Part shown: positions 1-9,774 of the stretch, piece by piece
Numbering within the stretch: the first letter of the stretch is position 1
How the letters are laid out: each line of letters begins with the position of its first letter
Source of the DNA: Veronia pacifica
GTDB lineage: Bacteria > Pseudomonadota > Gammaproteobacteria > Enterobacterales > Vibrionaceae
Length of the DNA: 64,000 nt
Direction of reading: 5' to 3'
Assembly (NCBI RefSeq): GCF_001707825.1
Contig: NZ_LYBM01000010.1
Span: 53,791 to 117,790 of the forward strand
Notes under the pieces: generated by a model
What the model saw: the letters and a program-made list of their open reading frames with translations, nothing else
Database searches by the model: none
Told to the model about the DNA's origin: nothing
Position numbers and translations under genes: made by a program

Positions 1-1
1 A

Positions 2-364
2 TTTGCTATTCCCTACCCGATTGCCATCAAGATTATGAATAAACTTGTCGCGGACGGACGAGTGATCAGAGGCTACATTGGGATCAGTGGGCAGGCGATC
101 TCAGCACTGACGGCGCGTTTACTCAACATTGAACCACTGTCAGGCGTTGTCATAAACAGTGTCGCAAAAGGCGGCCCTGCAGATCTTGCGGGGATCTTGC
201 CCGGCGATCTACTTATTGAAATCAATCAAACACCACTCAACAATAAGTTGAATACTGGTTTCGATATCGTTGCTGACTTGCGCCCTGGAACCAAAACAAC
301 GATGAAGATCATCCGTAGGGGTGAAACGTTGGTGCTTCCAATCGTGATAGGTGAAGATAAGTAA
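2..364 (+). CDS. degS: DegS serine endoprotease, C-terminal part (5' truncated by window edge)
   Basis: The reading frame is open from base 2, so the gene begins upstream of the window. The visible 120 residues are the end of the protease domain and the single PDZ domain of a DegS/HtrA-type periplasmic protease. The join sequence 'DGRVIRGYIGI' and the PDZ core 'GVVINSVAKGGPADLAGILPGD' are typical. Only one PDZ domain follows, which fits the membrane-anchored sensor DegS rather than DegP or DegQ. In the family, DegS cleaves the anti-sigma factor RseA when its PDZ domain binds misfolded outer-membrane proteins, switching on the sigma-E response. The catalytic triad lies outside the window, so activity cannot be judged. 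A terminator shared with murA follows the stop codon. Confidence 0.88.
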   Translation, partial: FAIPYPIAIKIMNKLVADGRVIRGYIGISGQAISALTARLLNIEPLSGVVINSVAKGGPADLAGILPGDLLIEINQTPLNNKLNTGFDIVADLRPGTKTTMKIIRRGETLVLPIVIGEDK

Positions 365-438
365 CCTGCTTATATCGAAAGATTTGTCAGCAAGATATAA
401 AGAATCACAGTGTTAGTCGATAGAGCCCGTAATAAGAA

Positions 439-462
439 AAAACCACCTTTCGGTGGTTTTTT

Positions 463-464
<2 letters not shown>
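439..464. terminator. Bidirectional intrinsic terminator between degS and murA
   Basis: An 8-bp stem (AAACCACC / GGTGGTTT) with a TTTC loop is flanked by an A-run on the left and a T-run on the right, so it can end transcripts from both sides. The convergent genes degS (+) and murA (-) meet here, and the T-run overlaps the murA stop codon. Confidence 0.88.
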
Positions 465-1728
<1,264 letters not shown>

Positions 1729-1986
1729 TTACAACGGTTGCATTAGCTTTTTATCACGAGCCCACTCAGCTGGCGTCATGGCTTTGATACTGAGCGCATG
1801 AATCGCATTGCTTCGAATATGTTCCATCAGTGGTGCGTAGATGGTCTGCTGCTTTTTAACACGCGACATATTTTCAAACATCTCACCGACGGCAATCACT
1901 TCAAAGTGGCTTCCTTCACCTTTTACGTGCAACTCGTCCAGTGACAGAGCGTCTTCCAGAATGGATTTTATTTCTGTTATTTCCAC
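1729..1986 (-). CDS. ibaG: BolA-family protein IbaG
   Basis: A small 85-residue BolA/YrbA-type protein. The family binds [2Fe-2S] clusters together with monothiol glutaredoxins and influences acid resistance and envelope phenotypes. The conserved '[34 protein letters not shown]' region contains the BolA helix-turn and the conserved His near residue 28. It sits between mlaB and murA in one operon, with 14 nt to mlaB and 9 nt to murA. This location is diagnostic for IbaG rather than BolA proper, which normally lies elsewhere in the genome. Confidence 0.92.
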   Translation of the reverse strand: MEITEIKSILEDALSLDELHVKGEGSHFEVIAVGEMFENMSRVKKQQTIYAPLMEHIRSNAIHALSIKAMTPAEWARDKKLMQPL

Positions 1987-2000
1987 TGTTTTACCTCATA

Positions 2001-2312
2001 TTAAGCAGCAGACTTGCCAGTCAGCAAATTGTCAACATTACTCAGTGTCAACAGAACCTTCAGCTGCTCTGGTAGTTCCAGCAGCGTAAGCTGCTGGCTA
2101 TTATTGTTCAGCGAGTTTTGTAGATGTAACAACATTGCCATGCCCGCAGAATCAACGCGTTTTAGGCCGGACAAATTCAGTTTTACATCGTTATCTTTCG
2201 GCAACCACTCGATACGACGTCGCCAGAAATCTGGTACAGAATTCCTGTCCAGTTCCCCGGTGAGGCAATACTCGCCAGCACTTGTCATTTCCCACTGTAA
2301 AGAGGTACTCAC
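2001..2312 (-). CDS. mlaB: Phospholipid ABC transporter STAS-domain protein MlaB
   Basis: A 103-residue single STAS domain protein. In the Mla complex, MlaB binds the ATPase MlaF on the cytoplasmic side and is needed for assembly and activity of the MlaFEDB transporter. The STAS phosphoacceptor-like motif 'VDSAGMAMLLHLQN' is present. It overlaps the end of mlaC by 4 nt, which indicates translational coupling, and lies last of the mla genes before ibaG. The sequence is divergent outside the STAS core, so the name rests on fold motif plus operon position. Confidence 0.9.
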   Translation of the reverse strand: MSTSLQWEMTSAGEYCLTGELDRNSVPDFWRRRIEWLPKDNDVKLNLSGLKRVDSAGMAMLLHLQNSLNNNSQQLTLLELPEQLKVLLTLSNVDNLLTGKSAA

Positions 2313-2989
2313 TTGTTGACCTCTTTTGGTGTGATTGGCTGCTTAGCCAGAGTTTCGAGTTGATCGGCGACAGCTAGGATACCATTTTTACGCAGCTCAG
2401 TGCTCCACTCGCTTTGTTTGGTGTTCAACATACTGACACCTTCAACATCGACGTCATAACCCTGCCACTCTCCAGTCTTGGTGTTTTTACGCAACTTAAA
2501 ATCAAGACGAATCGTCGGCCGGGCAGTATCAAAAATTTCGACTCTGACCGCAACGACCTTTCTCTTTGGATCAATTCTGCTCGGCGATTCAACATTAATC
2601 TCTTGATTAGTATATTGGGTCATGATCTGTGCATAGGCAGCAATCAGATAATCTGTGAAGGCGGTTACAAATTGAGCCCGCTCTTCCTTTGTTGCCTTTT
2701 GTGCAGCACGGCCCAGCACTTTATAGGCTGCATACTTAACGTTGATGTGAGGTAATAACTCCTCACGGGCAACATCACGTAACAATTCAGGGTTGGCCTG
2801 ATACGTTTTGTAATCTTTCTTAATTCGAGCAAACGCGTTACGTGATACCTGATTAATTAGGGTATAAGGATTCGTTGCGTCAATATCCTCTTTCGCCACA
2901 ATACCTGTCTCAGTTGCAGCATGGGCAGTCAATGCTGGCATGGTACCAAGGCAAGCCAGTAAGATAATTCCTGATATTTTTTTAAACAT
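2309..2989 (-). CDS. mlaC: Periplasmic phospholipid-binding protein MlaC
   Basis: MlaC shuttles phospholipids across the periplasm between the outer-membrane MlaA-porin complex and the inner-membrane MlaFEDB transporter. The 226-residue protein begins with a clear signal peptide (a lysine pair, hydrophobic stretch, 'ALTAHAA' cleavage region near residue 24). The family block follows: an alpha-helical part 'NPYTLINQVSRNAF' and the later 'VEIFDTARPTIRLDFKLR' strands with 'WQGYDVDVEGVSML'. The gene is 5 nt after mlaD and overlaps mlaB by 4 nt. Confidence 0.95.
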   Translation of the reverse strand: MFKKISGIILLACLGTMPALTAHAATETGIVAKEDIDATNPYTLINQVSRNAFARIKKDYKTYQANPELLRDVAREELLPHINVKYAAYKVLGRAAQKATKEERAQFVTAFTDYLIAAYAQIMTQYTNQEINVESPSRIDPKRKVVAVRVEIFDTARPTIRLDFKLRKNTKTGEWQGYDVDVEGVSMLNTKQSEWSTELRKNGILAVADQLETLAKQPITPKEVNK

Positions 2990-2994
2990 GACAA

Positions 2995-3471
2995 TTAATC
3001 CTTTTTATCACCGAGACTAAACAAGACCTGGCCGATCAAATCTTCAAGCACAATCGCTGAGCGGGTATCCTCAAGAAGATCACCATCCTGCAGCAGTGCG
3101 ATGTCATCATCAACAAAGCCGGGTTTAATACCAATATACTGCTCACCCAGCAAACCTGAGGTCAATATTGCCGCGGAACTGCTCTCTGGGAAGTGACCAT
3201 AAGACTCGTCAATATCCATGACAACAGTGGGCAAGTAATCAGGTGCAGTAAGAGAAATGGCTTTGACACGTCCCACAACCACGCCACCCACCTTTACTGG
3301 CGAGCGTACTTTCAGTCCACCCACATTTTCGAAATGCGCGGTGATTTCATAGGTGTCGCTCTTTGTCAGACTCTTTACATCTGCAACCTGAAAGATCAGC
3401 ACCAGAATTGCTGCAATCCCTGCAATAACAAATGTACCGACCCAAAATTCTGTTTTTCTTGTTTGTTGCAT
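2995..3471 (-). CDS. mlaD: Mla transporter MCE-domain subunit MlaD
   Basis: The 158-residue protein has one N-terminal membrane helix (about residues 10-27) followed by a single MCE domain ('ITAHFENVGGLKVRSPVKVGGVVVGRV'). MlaD forms a hexameric ring in the periplasm through which phospholipids pass between MlaC and MlaE. The motif 'SGLLGEQYIGIKPG' is typical of the pore region, and the short C-terminal tail is as expected. It is 3 nt downstream of mlaE in the operon. Confidence 0.95.
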   Translation of the reverse strand: MQQTRKTEFWVGTFVIAGIAAILVLIFQVADVKSLTKSDTYEITAHFENVGGLKVRSPVKVGGVVVGRVKAISLTAPDYLPTVVMDIDESYGHFPESSSAAILTSGLLGEQYIGIKPGFVDDDIALLQDGDLLEDTRSAIVLEDLIGQVLFSLGDKKD

Positions 3472-3474
3472 GTT

Positions 3475-4254
3475 TTAACTCCCAAACATCAAGGCGGTAA
3501 GGACAAAGTCCAGACCTAATACTGCTAAAGATGAGTGCACAACGGTGCGTGTGGTTGCCTGACTGATCCCCTCAGATGTTGGCACTGCGTCATAACCATT
3601 GAAGAGTGCAATCCAAGTGACTGTAATGGCAAAAGCCACACATTTGATCAATGAATTACCGATGTCATAACCTAAATCGACTGACGACTGCATCAAGGCC
3701 CAGAAGCTGCCATAGTCAATGCCCTTCCAGTCGACACCGACCAGTTGCCCGCCCCAAATTCCCACGGCGATAAAAATCATCGCGAGTAATGGCATAGAGA
3801 TCACCCCCGCCCAGAACCTGGGTGCAATCACACGCCGGAGAGGATCGACCGCCATCATTTCCAGGCTGGATAGCTGCTCAGTTGCTTTCATCAAACCGAT
3901 TTCAGCGGTCAACGCTGAGCCAGCTCGACCAGCAAACAGCAGAGCTGTCACAACAGGGCCAAGCTCACGTAACAAAGACAGCGCAACCATTTGACCAAGA
4001 CTGGTTTCCGCTCCGAAGCCAGTCAAAACGAGATATCCCTGAAGACTAAGCACCATCCCTATGAACAGGCCGGACACCACAATAATCGCTAACGACCTTA
4101 CGCCAATAGCATTGAGCTGCGTCACCAGAAGAGGAAACATTTTTTTGGGCTGCGGTTTGCCAACTATCGCTCCCAACAAAATGAAGGTTGCACGCCCCAT
4201 TGTCTGCGCAACTGACATCGTCCGCGCACCGAACTCCTGAATCATTCTTATCAT
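3475..4254 (-). CDS. mlaE: Mla transporter permease MlaE
   Basis: The permease subunit of the MlaFEDB ABC transporter. It has 259 residues with about five hydrophobic segments. Family features include '[14 protein letters not shown]' and the coupling region '[41 protein letters not shown]', which contains the conserved glutamate that contacts the ATPase. The start codon overlaps the end of mlaF by 4 nt (ATGA), so the two subunits are probably translationally coupled. Confidence 0.96.
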   Translation of the reverse strand: MIRMIQEFGARTMSVAQTMGRATFILLGAIVGKPQPKKMFPLLVTQLNAIGVRSLAIIVVSGLFIGMVLSLQGYLVLTGFGAETSLGQMVALSLLRELGPVVTALLFAGRAGSALTAEIGLMKATEQLSSLEMMAVDPLRRVIAPRFWAGVISMPLLAMIFIAVGIWGGQLVGVDWKGIDYGSFWALMQSSVDLGYDIGNSLIKCVAFAITVTWIALFNGYDAVPTSEGISQATTRTVVHSSLAVLGLDFVLTALMFGS

Positions 4255-5051
4255 GAAGAAAAGAGCTCCTTGTCTAAAGCCATTGATGGGTAGCGGAATG
4301 GCACTGGACCGTCAGCGACACCATTGAGAAACTGAAGGATCTGAGGATCTGGGTTATCGCGCAACGACTGCGGTGAACCTGATGCCAGAATCTTACCGTT
4401 GACCAGAATATAGACGTAGTCAGCAATACCCATGACTTCAGTAACATCATGAGAAACTACGACAGAGGTCAGTCCTAGCGCCTGATTCAGGTTGCGAATA
4501 AGACTTACCAGTACCCCCATGGTGATAGGGTCCTGTCCAGCAAATGGTTCGTCGTACATGATTAGCTCAGGGTCAAGAGCAATCGCCCGAGCCAATGCTG
4601 CCCTACGAGCCATACCGCCAGACAAACTGCTCGGCATCAGTTCAGATGCACCGCGCAGACCAACGGCTTCCAGCTTTAACAAGACAATGGTTCTTATCAA
4701 AGATTCTGGCAGGTCTGTGTGTTCTCTCAGAGGAAAGGCCACATTGTCGAAAACCGTCATATCTGTAAACAGTGCGCCAGACTGAAAGAGCATACTCATC
4801 CGTTTACGGACCTCATAGAGCTTCTTTCGGCCCAGCGTTGGTATGTCATGACCACCGAACCTGATCTCACCTTTTTCCGGTTGCAGCTGCCCTGCCATAA
4901 GCTTGAGCAACGTCGTTTTACCGATACCAGATGGTCCCATGATCGCGGTCACTTTTCCTTTGGGAACTTTAAGCGAGACATCGTCAAAAATTTGCCTCTC
5001 ACCACGAGAGAATGTCAATCCGCTTATTTCAACCAAGTAATCCGAATTCAT
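4251..5051 (-). CDS. mlaF: Mla transporter ATPase MlaF
   Basis: The ATP-binding subunit that powers retrograde phospholipid transport. From the chosen start it has 266 residues with Walker A 'GPSGIGKT' (about 39-46), signature '[15 protein letters not shown]' and Walker B '[13 protein letters not shown]'. The open frame extends seven codons further to a TTG, but the ATG at 5051 has an AGGA about 11 nt upstream and gives the usual N-terminus, so it is preferred. It is the first gene of the leftward operon mlaFEDCB-ibaG-murA and is divergent from yrbG. Confidence 0.95.
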   Translation of the reverse strand: MNSDYLVEISGLTFSRGERQIFDDVSLKVPKGKVTAIMGPSGIGKTTLLKLMAGQLQPEKGEIRFGGHDIPTLGRKKLYEVRKRMSMLFQSGALFTDMTVFDNVAFPLREHTDLPESLIRTIVLLKLEAVGLRGASELMPSSLSGGMARRAALARAIALDPELIMYDEPFAGQDPITMGVLVSLIRNLNQALGLTSVVVSHDVTEVMGIADYVYILVNGKILASGSPQSLRDNPDPQILQFLNGVADGPVPFRYPSMALDKELFSS

Positions 5052-5405
5052 AACAGGTCGTTTCCTGACCAAATACTGAAAAATAAATTAGCCAGTGATA
5101 GTAATGCCTCACTATACTCTCTGGCAATCATGCTATCTAATTGATTTTAAATTTTGCCGTTTACACTGCACCCACCCCTTGACTAACTCTCCAAAAATTT
5201 ACATCGAATTTTCATCACTCACTATTAATGAGGACTCTATACAATATTGAGTAGAGTCGCAGGCCAGCAATCCCCTTTATTTTTAGCCATCTTGCGACTG
5301 AAAGTCTGATTCAAAAGTGGTTCCATTATCGCTTTTTCTTCACATTTAACCGATTACCCGTCAAAATTGCTGCTTTCGAGTCCCCGGATTAATAAAGGAA
5401 CATGA
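5052..5405. promoter_or_regulatory. Divergent control region between mlaF and yrbG, with a 7-bp inverted repeat
   Basis: No gene is seen in these 354 bases, which are A+T-rich and must hold promoters for the leftward mla operon and the rightward yrbG-kds-lpt operon. A perfect inverted repeat (GACTCTA / TAGAGTC, 12-nt spacer) lies at 5233-5258 and could be an operator or a leader hairpin. No -10/-35 pair is convincing. The yrbG ribosome site AAAGGA is at 5394-5399. Confidence 0.5.
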
Positions 5406-6368
5406 ATGATTGAAGCGACAGCCCTACTCGTCGTTGGCTTGGCGTTGTTAGTATGGAGTGCTGACAGGCTGGTTTTTGGTGCCGCCGCTCTGGCACGTAA
5501 TGTCGGTATTTCACCACTTGTGATTGGTATGACCATTTTAGCGATGGGTAGTTCAGCGCCAGAAATGGTTGTCTCAGCAACGGCGGCGTTGAATGACAAG
5601 ACCAATACTGCGGTAGGGAATGTTATCGGCTCCAATATCGCTAACATTGCACTCATTCTGGGGATGACAGCATTAATCAAGCCGTTACTCATCAGTTCGG
5701 ACATCGTGCGCAGAGAATTGCCACTGCTGCTGGTTATCAGCCTTATTGCCGGTGCTGTCCTCTGGGACCTTGAGCTGGCTTTCCATGAAGGCGTGATTCT
5801 AGCAGGCATGTTTATCGTTTTCCTGATTGCGATGATGAACATTGGCAGAGCCAGTGGTGAGTCTGATCCGGCGCTTGCAGAACAGGAAGCAGAAATACCG
5901 GATGGTGTACCAAGCATGAAAGCCACCTTCTGGATAGTCATTGGCTTGATACTCCTGATCGGTAGCGCATCTATGGTCGTCGAAGGAGCGACTGTCATTG
6001 CTAAAGCATTCGGTATGAGCGATCTCGTGATTGGACTGACAATCGTCGCTGTTGGTACCAGCCTCCCTGAACTGGCAGCTTCTATCGCGGGTGTATTGAA
6101 AGGTGAAGATGATCTCGCGGTTGGTAATATTATCGGCTCTAATATCTTCAATATTCTTGCAGTTATGGGGATCCCAGGGCTACTCAATCCGTCAATGATT
6201 GACCCTTCCGCGATGGACAGAGATTATGTTGTCATGATGGCTCTGACAGTCATTCTGTTTATTTTTGCCGTCGGAAAAGGCAGAAAGATTGGCAGACTCC
6301 AAGGTCTCTTTTTACTGGCCTGTTTTATTGGCTATCAAGGCTATCTTTTCTTTAATATTGCGCAGTAA
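5406..6368 (+). CDS. yrbG: Calcium/sodium antiporter family protein YrbG
   Basis: A 320-residue inner-membrane protein of the K+-dependent Na+/Ca2+ exchanger (CaCA) superfamily. The two inverted repeats each carry the signature pair: 'GMTILAMGSSAPEMV' with 'GNVIGSNIANIALILG', and 'GLTIVAVGTSLPELA' with 'GNIIGSNIFNILAVMG'. About ten membrane helices are visible. It is the first gene of the rightward kds-lpt block, 12 nt before kdsD, an order conserved in enterobacteria although its link to LPS synthesis is unclear. An upstream ATG at 5402 is out of frame and closes at once, so 5406 is the start. Confidence 0.93.
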   Translation: MIEATALLVVGLALLVWSADRLVFGAAALARNVGISPLVIGMTILAMGSSAPEMVVSATAALNDKTNTAVGNVIGSNIANIALILGMTALIKPLLISSDIVRRELPLLLVISLIAGAVLWDLELAFHEGVILAGMFIVFLIAMMNIGRASGESDPALAEQEAEIPDGVPSMKATFWIVIGLILLIGSASMVVEGATVIAKAFGMSDLVIGLTIVAVGTSLPELAASIAGVLKGEDDLAVGNIIGSNIFNILAVMGIPGLLNPSMIDPSAMDRDYVVMMALTVILFIFAVGKGRKIGRLQGLFLLACFIGYQGYLFFNIAQ

Positions 6369-6380
6369 AGGGGTAGCAGT

Positions 6381-7349
6381 GTGGACACGTTTGATTTTGA
6401 AAAAGCCGGTAAAGCCGTTATCACGACAGAGCTTGAGGCAATAAAACAGCTTGAGCACTACATCGACAGCTCATTCAGCGAAGCCTGCAATACCATCTTG
6501 AATGGTAAGGGCAAAGTTGTGGTGATGGGCATGGGAAAATCAGGCCACATTGGTAACAAAATCGCTGCCACACTCGCAAGCACGGGCACACCTGCATTTT
6601 TCGTCCACCCAGGTGAAGCCAGTCATGGCGATCTTGGTATGATTGAGGAAGGTGATGTCTTACTGGCAATTTCCAACTCAGGCGAAGCCTCCGAAATTCT
6701 GACCCTGCTGCCTGTCGTCAAACGACGAGGCATCACGCTTATTTCAGTGACCGGAAATCCAGCCTCCACGATGGCGAGACTGGCACAGGTGCACCTATGT
6801 ATCAGAGTCAACAAAGAGGCTTGCCCTATAGGTCTGGCACCGACAGCCAGCACCACCGCGACACTGGTGATGGGAGATGCACTGGCTGTGGCGTTAATGG
6901 AAGCCAGAGGTTTTACCGCTGACGATTTTGCCCTCTCTCATCCGGGAGGAGCACTTGGCCGCAAGCTTCTGCTTCATATCTCAGATGTCATGCACACAGG
7001 AGAGGCATTGCCAATGGTCAGGGAAAATGCGACTGTCACAGAAGCCTTGATGGAAATGACCCGAAAATGCCTTGGGATGACTGGTATCGTGGACGACCAG
7101 AAGCAACTGCTGGGTATTTTTACTGACGGGGACCTGCGTCGGCTCATTGAGCGAAAAATCGATCTTCATCACACCAGCATCGGTGAGGTGATGGGCAAAA
7201 CACCCACAACAGTCTCCAAAGATATGTTAGCGGCTGAAGGCCTCAAATTAATGGAAGACAAACAGATAAATGGCCTTTTGGTTGTTGAAAATAACACACT
7301 GATCGGCGCACTTAACCTTTATGGCCTGGTTAAAGCCGGGGTAATGTAA
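6381..7349 (+). CDS. kdsD: D-arabinose 5-phosphate isomerase KdsD
   Basis: Converts ribulose 5-phosphate to arabinose 5-phosphate, the first step to KDO, the inner-core LPS sugar. The 322-residue protein has an N-terminal SIS domain ('VVMGMGKSGHIGNKIAATLASTGTPAFFVHPGEASHGDLGM' region, about 47-90) and two C-terminal CBS domains (about 205-320). The conserved 'SNSGEASE' sugar-phosphate loop is present. Translation starts at GTG, preceded by AAGGGG. The stop codon overlaps the kdsC start (TAATG). Confidence 0.95.
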   Translation: MDTFDFEKAGKAVITTELEAIKQLEHYIDSSFSEACNTILNGKGKVVVMGMGKSGHIGNKIAATLASTGTPAFFVHPGEASHGDLGMIEEGDVLLAISNSGEASEILTLLPVVKRRGITLISVTGNPASTMARLAQVHLCIRVNKEACPIGLAPTASTTATLVMGDALAVALMEARGFTADDFALSHPGGALGRKLLLHISDVMHTGEALPMVRENATVTEALMEMTRKCLGMTGIVDDQKQLLGIFTDGDLRRLIERKIDLHHTSIGEVMGKTPTTVSKDMLAAEGLKLMEDKQINGLLVVENNTLIGALNLYGLVKAGVM

Positions 7350-7918
7350 TGAGCACGAATAAAAAACAACAGAAAGACACTCTCTATGGTTCCGTCCCTG
7401 AGGATATTTTTCTGAAAGCACAAAAAATCCGCCTGTTAATCTGCGATGTTGATGGCGTCTTCTCAGATGGTCGTATTTATCTCGGTAATGATGGTGAAGA
7501 GTTAAAAGCTTTCCATACTCGTGATGGTTATGGTGTGAAAACGATAATGAGCGCAGGTATTGAGGTTGCAGTCATCACAGGCAGGCAGTCAGACATTGTC
7601 GCCCGCAGAATGAAAGCCTTGGGTATAAACAACATTTATCAGGGTCAAGACGATAAGGACAAGGCTTATCAGTTATTGTTGAGCGAATTAGCAGTTCCTG
7701 CGGAACAGACCGCGTATATTGGCGACGACCTGATTGATTGGGAAGTCATGAAGCAAGTCGGTTTATCTGTTTGTGTTAAAGATGGGCACCCACTGCTGGC
7801 GCAAAAAGCTGACTGGGTAACCCGAACACCGGGAGGATACGGTGCTGTTCGTGAACTCTGCGACTTGATACTGGAAGCACGAGGAGAGATAGAACAACAC
7901 AAAGGGCTTAGCATATGA
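7349..7918 (+). CDS. kdsC: 3-deoxy-manno-octulosonate-8-phosphatase KdsC
   Basis: A HAD-family phosphatase that removes phosphate from KDO-8-P. The 189-residue protein carries the nucleophile motif 'ICDVDGVFSDG' (Asp33 and Asp35), motif II in 'VAVITGRQSD' and the acidic motif 'YIGDDLIDWEVM'. It begins within the kdsD stop codon and its own stop overlaps lptC by 4 nt, so kdsD, kdsC and lptC are tightly coupled. Confidence 0.95.
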   Translation: MSTNKKQQKDTLYGSVPEDIFLKAQKIRLLICDVDGVFSDGRIYLGNDGEELKAFHTRDGYGVKTIMSAGIEVAVITGRQSDIVARRMKALGINNIYQGQDDKDKAYQLLLSELAVPAEQTAYIGDDLIDWEVMKQVGLSVCVKDGHPLLAQKADWVTRTPGGYGAVRELCDLILEARGEIEQHKGLSI

Positions 7919-8490
7919 CATTCCAGCGTTTTGCGACGCTAGTTCTGTTGATTGTGGCGAGTTGGTTGGGGTACTACCTCTATGGCGTGCATTACGCTCA
8001 GCAAGACGAGCAAATCGAGCCTGACGCCGAAAAACCTCTTTTTGCTGGAGAAAATGTAAAATCAACGAGTTATGATACTGCTGGTAAGCGAAGTTACTCC
8101 ATAAAATCGACATCATTGGAGTATTACAGCAAGCTTGGCGAGACCCATTTTAATGAGCCCGTGCTGTGGACATTTAAAGATGGGGACGACGAAGAATGGC
8201 GTATAAGTGCAAACTTTGCAGTGCTCAAAGACAAAAACATTCTTGAAATGAAAGGCAGAGTCAGAATTTTTAACCTTCTGCCGGAATCAAGTATAAAAAC
8301 CATATCCACTGAAACACTGACACTGGATCTCACCAGTCAGGATTTTTGGTCTGACTCAGATATCGAGATCACCGGAGAAGGGTTTCAGACCAGCGCAAAG
8401 CGCGCCAAGGGTAATTTTGGATCCTACAAAATGGATCTGACAGGAACAGTAAAGAGCAGATATGAACCGAATATACTCAGTAGCCTTTAG
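7915..8490 (+). CDS. lptC: LPS export protein LptC
   Basis: A bitopic inner-membrane protein that takes LPS from the LptBFG extractor and passes it to the LptA bridge. The 191-residue protein starts with one membrane helix (about residues 5-22) followed by a periplasmic beta-jellyroll domain of the OstA/LptC type. Conservation is low, as usual for LptC, and the call depends on the topology and on the kdsC-lptC-lptA-lptB order. It overlaps kdsC by 4 nt and lptA by 29 nt. Confidence 0.92.
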   Translation: MTFQRFATLVLLIVASWLGYYLYGVHYAQQDEQIEPDAEKPLFAGENVKSTSYDTAGKRSYSIKSTSLEYYSKLGETHFNEPVLWTFKDGDDEEWRISANFAVLKDKNILEMKGRVRIFNLLPESSIKTISTETLTLDLTSQDFWSDSDIEITGEGFQTSAKRAKGNFGSYKMDLTGTVKSRYEPNILSSL

Positions 8491-8968
8491 CCTTATTTTG
8501 CTTTTAGGTGCGCAGTCAGCAGTAGCAAAAAGTACCGACATGCAACAGCCGATTCTGATTGACGCTGACAGTCAGTTCTTGGATTTGAAAACCGGGCTGG
8601 CCGTTTTTAATGACCAAGTGTATATCAAACAGGGCACCATCCGATTGTTTGCTGACAAAGTAAACGCTCAAAGAGTAACAGGTGACAGCGTTGACGCTGG
8701 AAAAAAATATGAATTTATTGATGCATTTGGCGAGCCTGTTAAGTTTGAGCTGACGCTAGACGATGGCCAAAAAGTTAACGGACGGGCGAAAAAACTGCAC
8801 TATGATGTGTCAAAAGGTATGTTGAAACTCAATGATGATGCACTAGTTGAGCATCAGGGCGGTAGTCAGGTCGAAAGTGATGTCATCATCTACGACATTG
8901 CCAAAGAACAGGTTTCGGCTGGCCGTTCAACAACCACACTACCCCCGCAATCCAGCTCCAAGAAGTGA
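8462..8968 (+). CDS. lptA: LPS transport periplasmic bridge protein LptA
   Basis: LptA oligomers form the periplasmic bridge along which LPS moves to LptDE in the outer membrane. The 168-residue protein has a signal peptide ending near 'QSAVAK' (about residue 22) and the OstA fold signature 'QPILIDADSQFLDLKTGLAVFNDQVYIKQGT'. The start lies 29 nt inside lptC, an unusually long overlap, but the signal peptide begins at this Met so it is well supported. Confidence 0.94.
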   Translation: MNRIYSVAFSLILLLGAQSAVAKSTDMQQPILIDADSQFLDLKTGLAVFNDQVYIKQGTIRLFADKVNAQRVTGDSVDAGKKYEFIDAFGEPVKFELTLDDGQKVNGRAKKLHYDVSKGMLKLNDDALVEHQGGSQVESDVIIYDIAKEQVSAGRSTTTLPPQSSSKK

Positions 8969-8976
8969 TCCAATAA

Positions 8977-9702
8977 ATGGCCGTATTATCTGCAAAAAAC
9001 CTCGCTAAAACCTATAGTGGGCGCAAGGTTGTAACAAATGTTAGCCTTGAAGTGAAATCAGGGCAAATCGTTGGCTTGCTTGGTCCTAATGGCGCTGGGA
9101 AAACGACGTCGTTTTACATGATTGTTGGCTTGGTCGCCCGCGATGAGGGTGTCATTGCAATTGATGGCGAAGATATCAGCATCCAACCCATGCACAACCG
9201 CTCAAGGATGGGTATTGGTTATCTGCCTCAGGAAGCATCTATATTCCGAAAGCTGAGTGTCTACGACAACTTGATGGCGGTACTTCAGACCAGAAGCGAT
9301 CTGACCAAAGAACAAAGGCAAGACAAAGCCGAAGATTTGCTCGAAGAGTTTAATATACAGCACATACGTAACAGCATGGGTATGGCACTATCGGGTGGTG
9401 AACGTCGCCGAGTAGAAATTGCGCGAGCACTGGCAGCAAACCCAAAATTCATTCTTTTGGATGAACCATTTGCGGGAGTCGATCCCATTTCAGTGATAGA
9501 CATAAAGAAAATCATTGAACATTTACGTGACAGAGGTCTAGGTGTATTAATAACTGACCACAATGTGCGAGAGACACTGAGCGTATGCGAGCATGCATAT
9601 ATCGTGAGTCAGGGTCATTTAATCGCAAACGGAACGCCGGAAGACGTGCTTAATGATGAGCATGTCAAGCGTGTCTATCTTGGCGACCAGTTCAGACTAT
9701 AG
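8977..9702 (+). CDS. lptB: LPS export ABC transporter ATPase LptB
   Basis: The cytoplasmic ATPase dimer that drives LPS extraction by LptBFG. In 241 residues, Walker A 'GPNGAGKT' is at 36-43, signature 'LSGGE' at 138-142, Walker B 'FILLDEP' at 158-164, and the switch His is in 'LITDHNV'. The gene starts 8 nt after lptA. LptF and LptG, its membrane partners, are not in this window, as is normal. Confidence 0.97.
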   Translation: MAVLSAKNLAKTYSGRKVVTNVSLEVKSGQIVGLLGPNGAGKTTSFYMIVGLVARDEGVIAIDGEDISIQPMHNRSRMGIGYLPQEASIFRKLSVYDNLMAVLQTRSDLTKEQRQDKAEDLLEEFNIQHIRNSMGMALSGGERRRVEIARALAANPKFILLDEPFAGVDPISVIDIKKIIEHLRDRGLGVLITDHNVRETLSVCEHAYIVSQGHLIANGTPEDVLNDEHVKRVYLGDQFRL

Positions 9703-9724
9703 TTAAGAGAGACTGGCAAGGGCT

Positions 9725-9751
9725 ATCTCAACCCGCTTCCGGCGGTGAGAT
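9725..9751 (+). other. Stem-loop in the lptB-rpoN gap
   Basis: Arms ATCTCA and TGAGAT enclose a GC-rich inner stem with a TTCC loop in the 72-nt gap between lptB and rpoN. No T-run follows, so it is not a classical terminator. It could be an mRNA processing or stability element separating lpt from rpoN expression. This is inferred from base pairing only. Confidence 0.45.
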
Positions 9752-9774
9752 TGTAAAAAGGTGCCACTATTACT

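Noticed and set aside
5179..5207. TTGACT as -35 of a promoter for yrbG
   Set aside because: No acceptable -10 sequence occurs at 16-18 nt spacing, so I did not call it.
5354..6187. Long open frame (277 codons) on the minus strand opposite yrbG
   Set aside because: It lies entirely antisense to a well-conserved antiporter gene, and its Ser/Thr/Ile/Pro-rich composition is that of a shadow frame.
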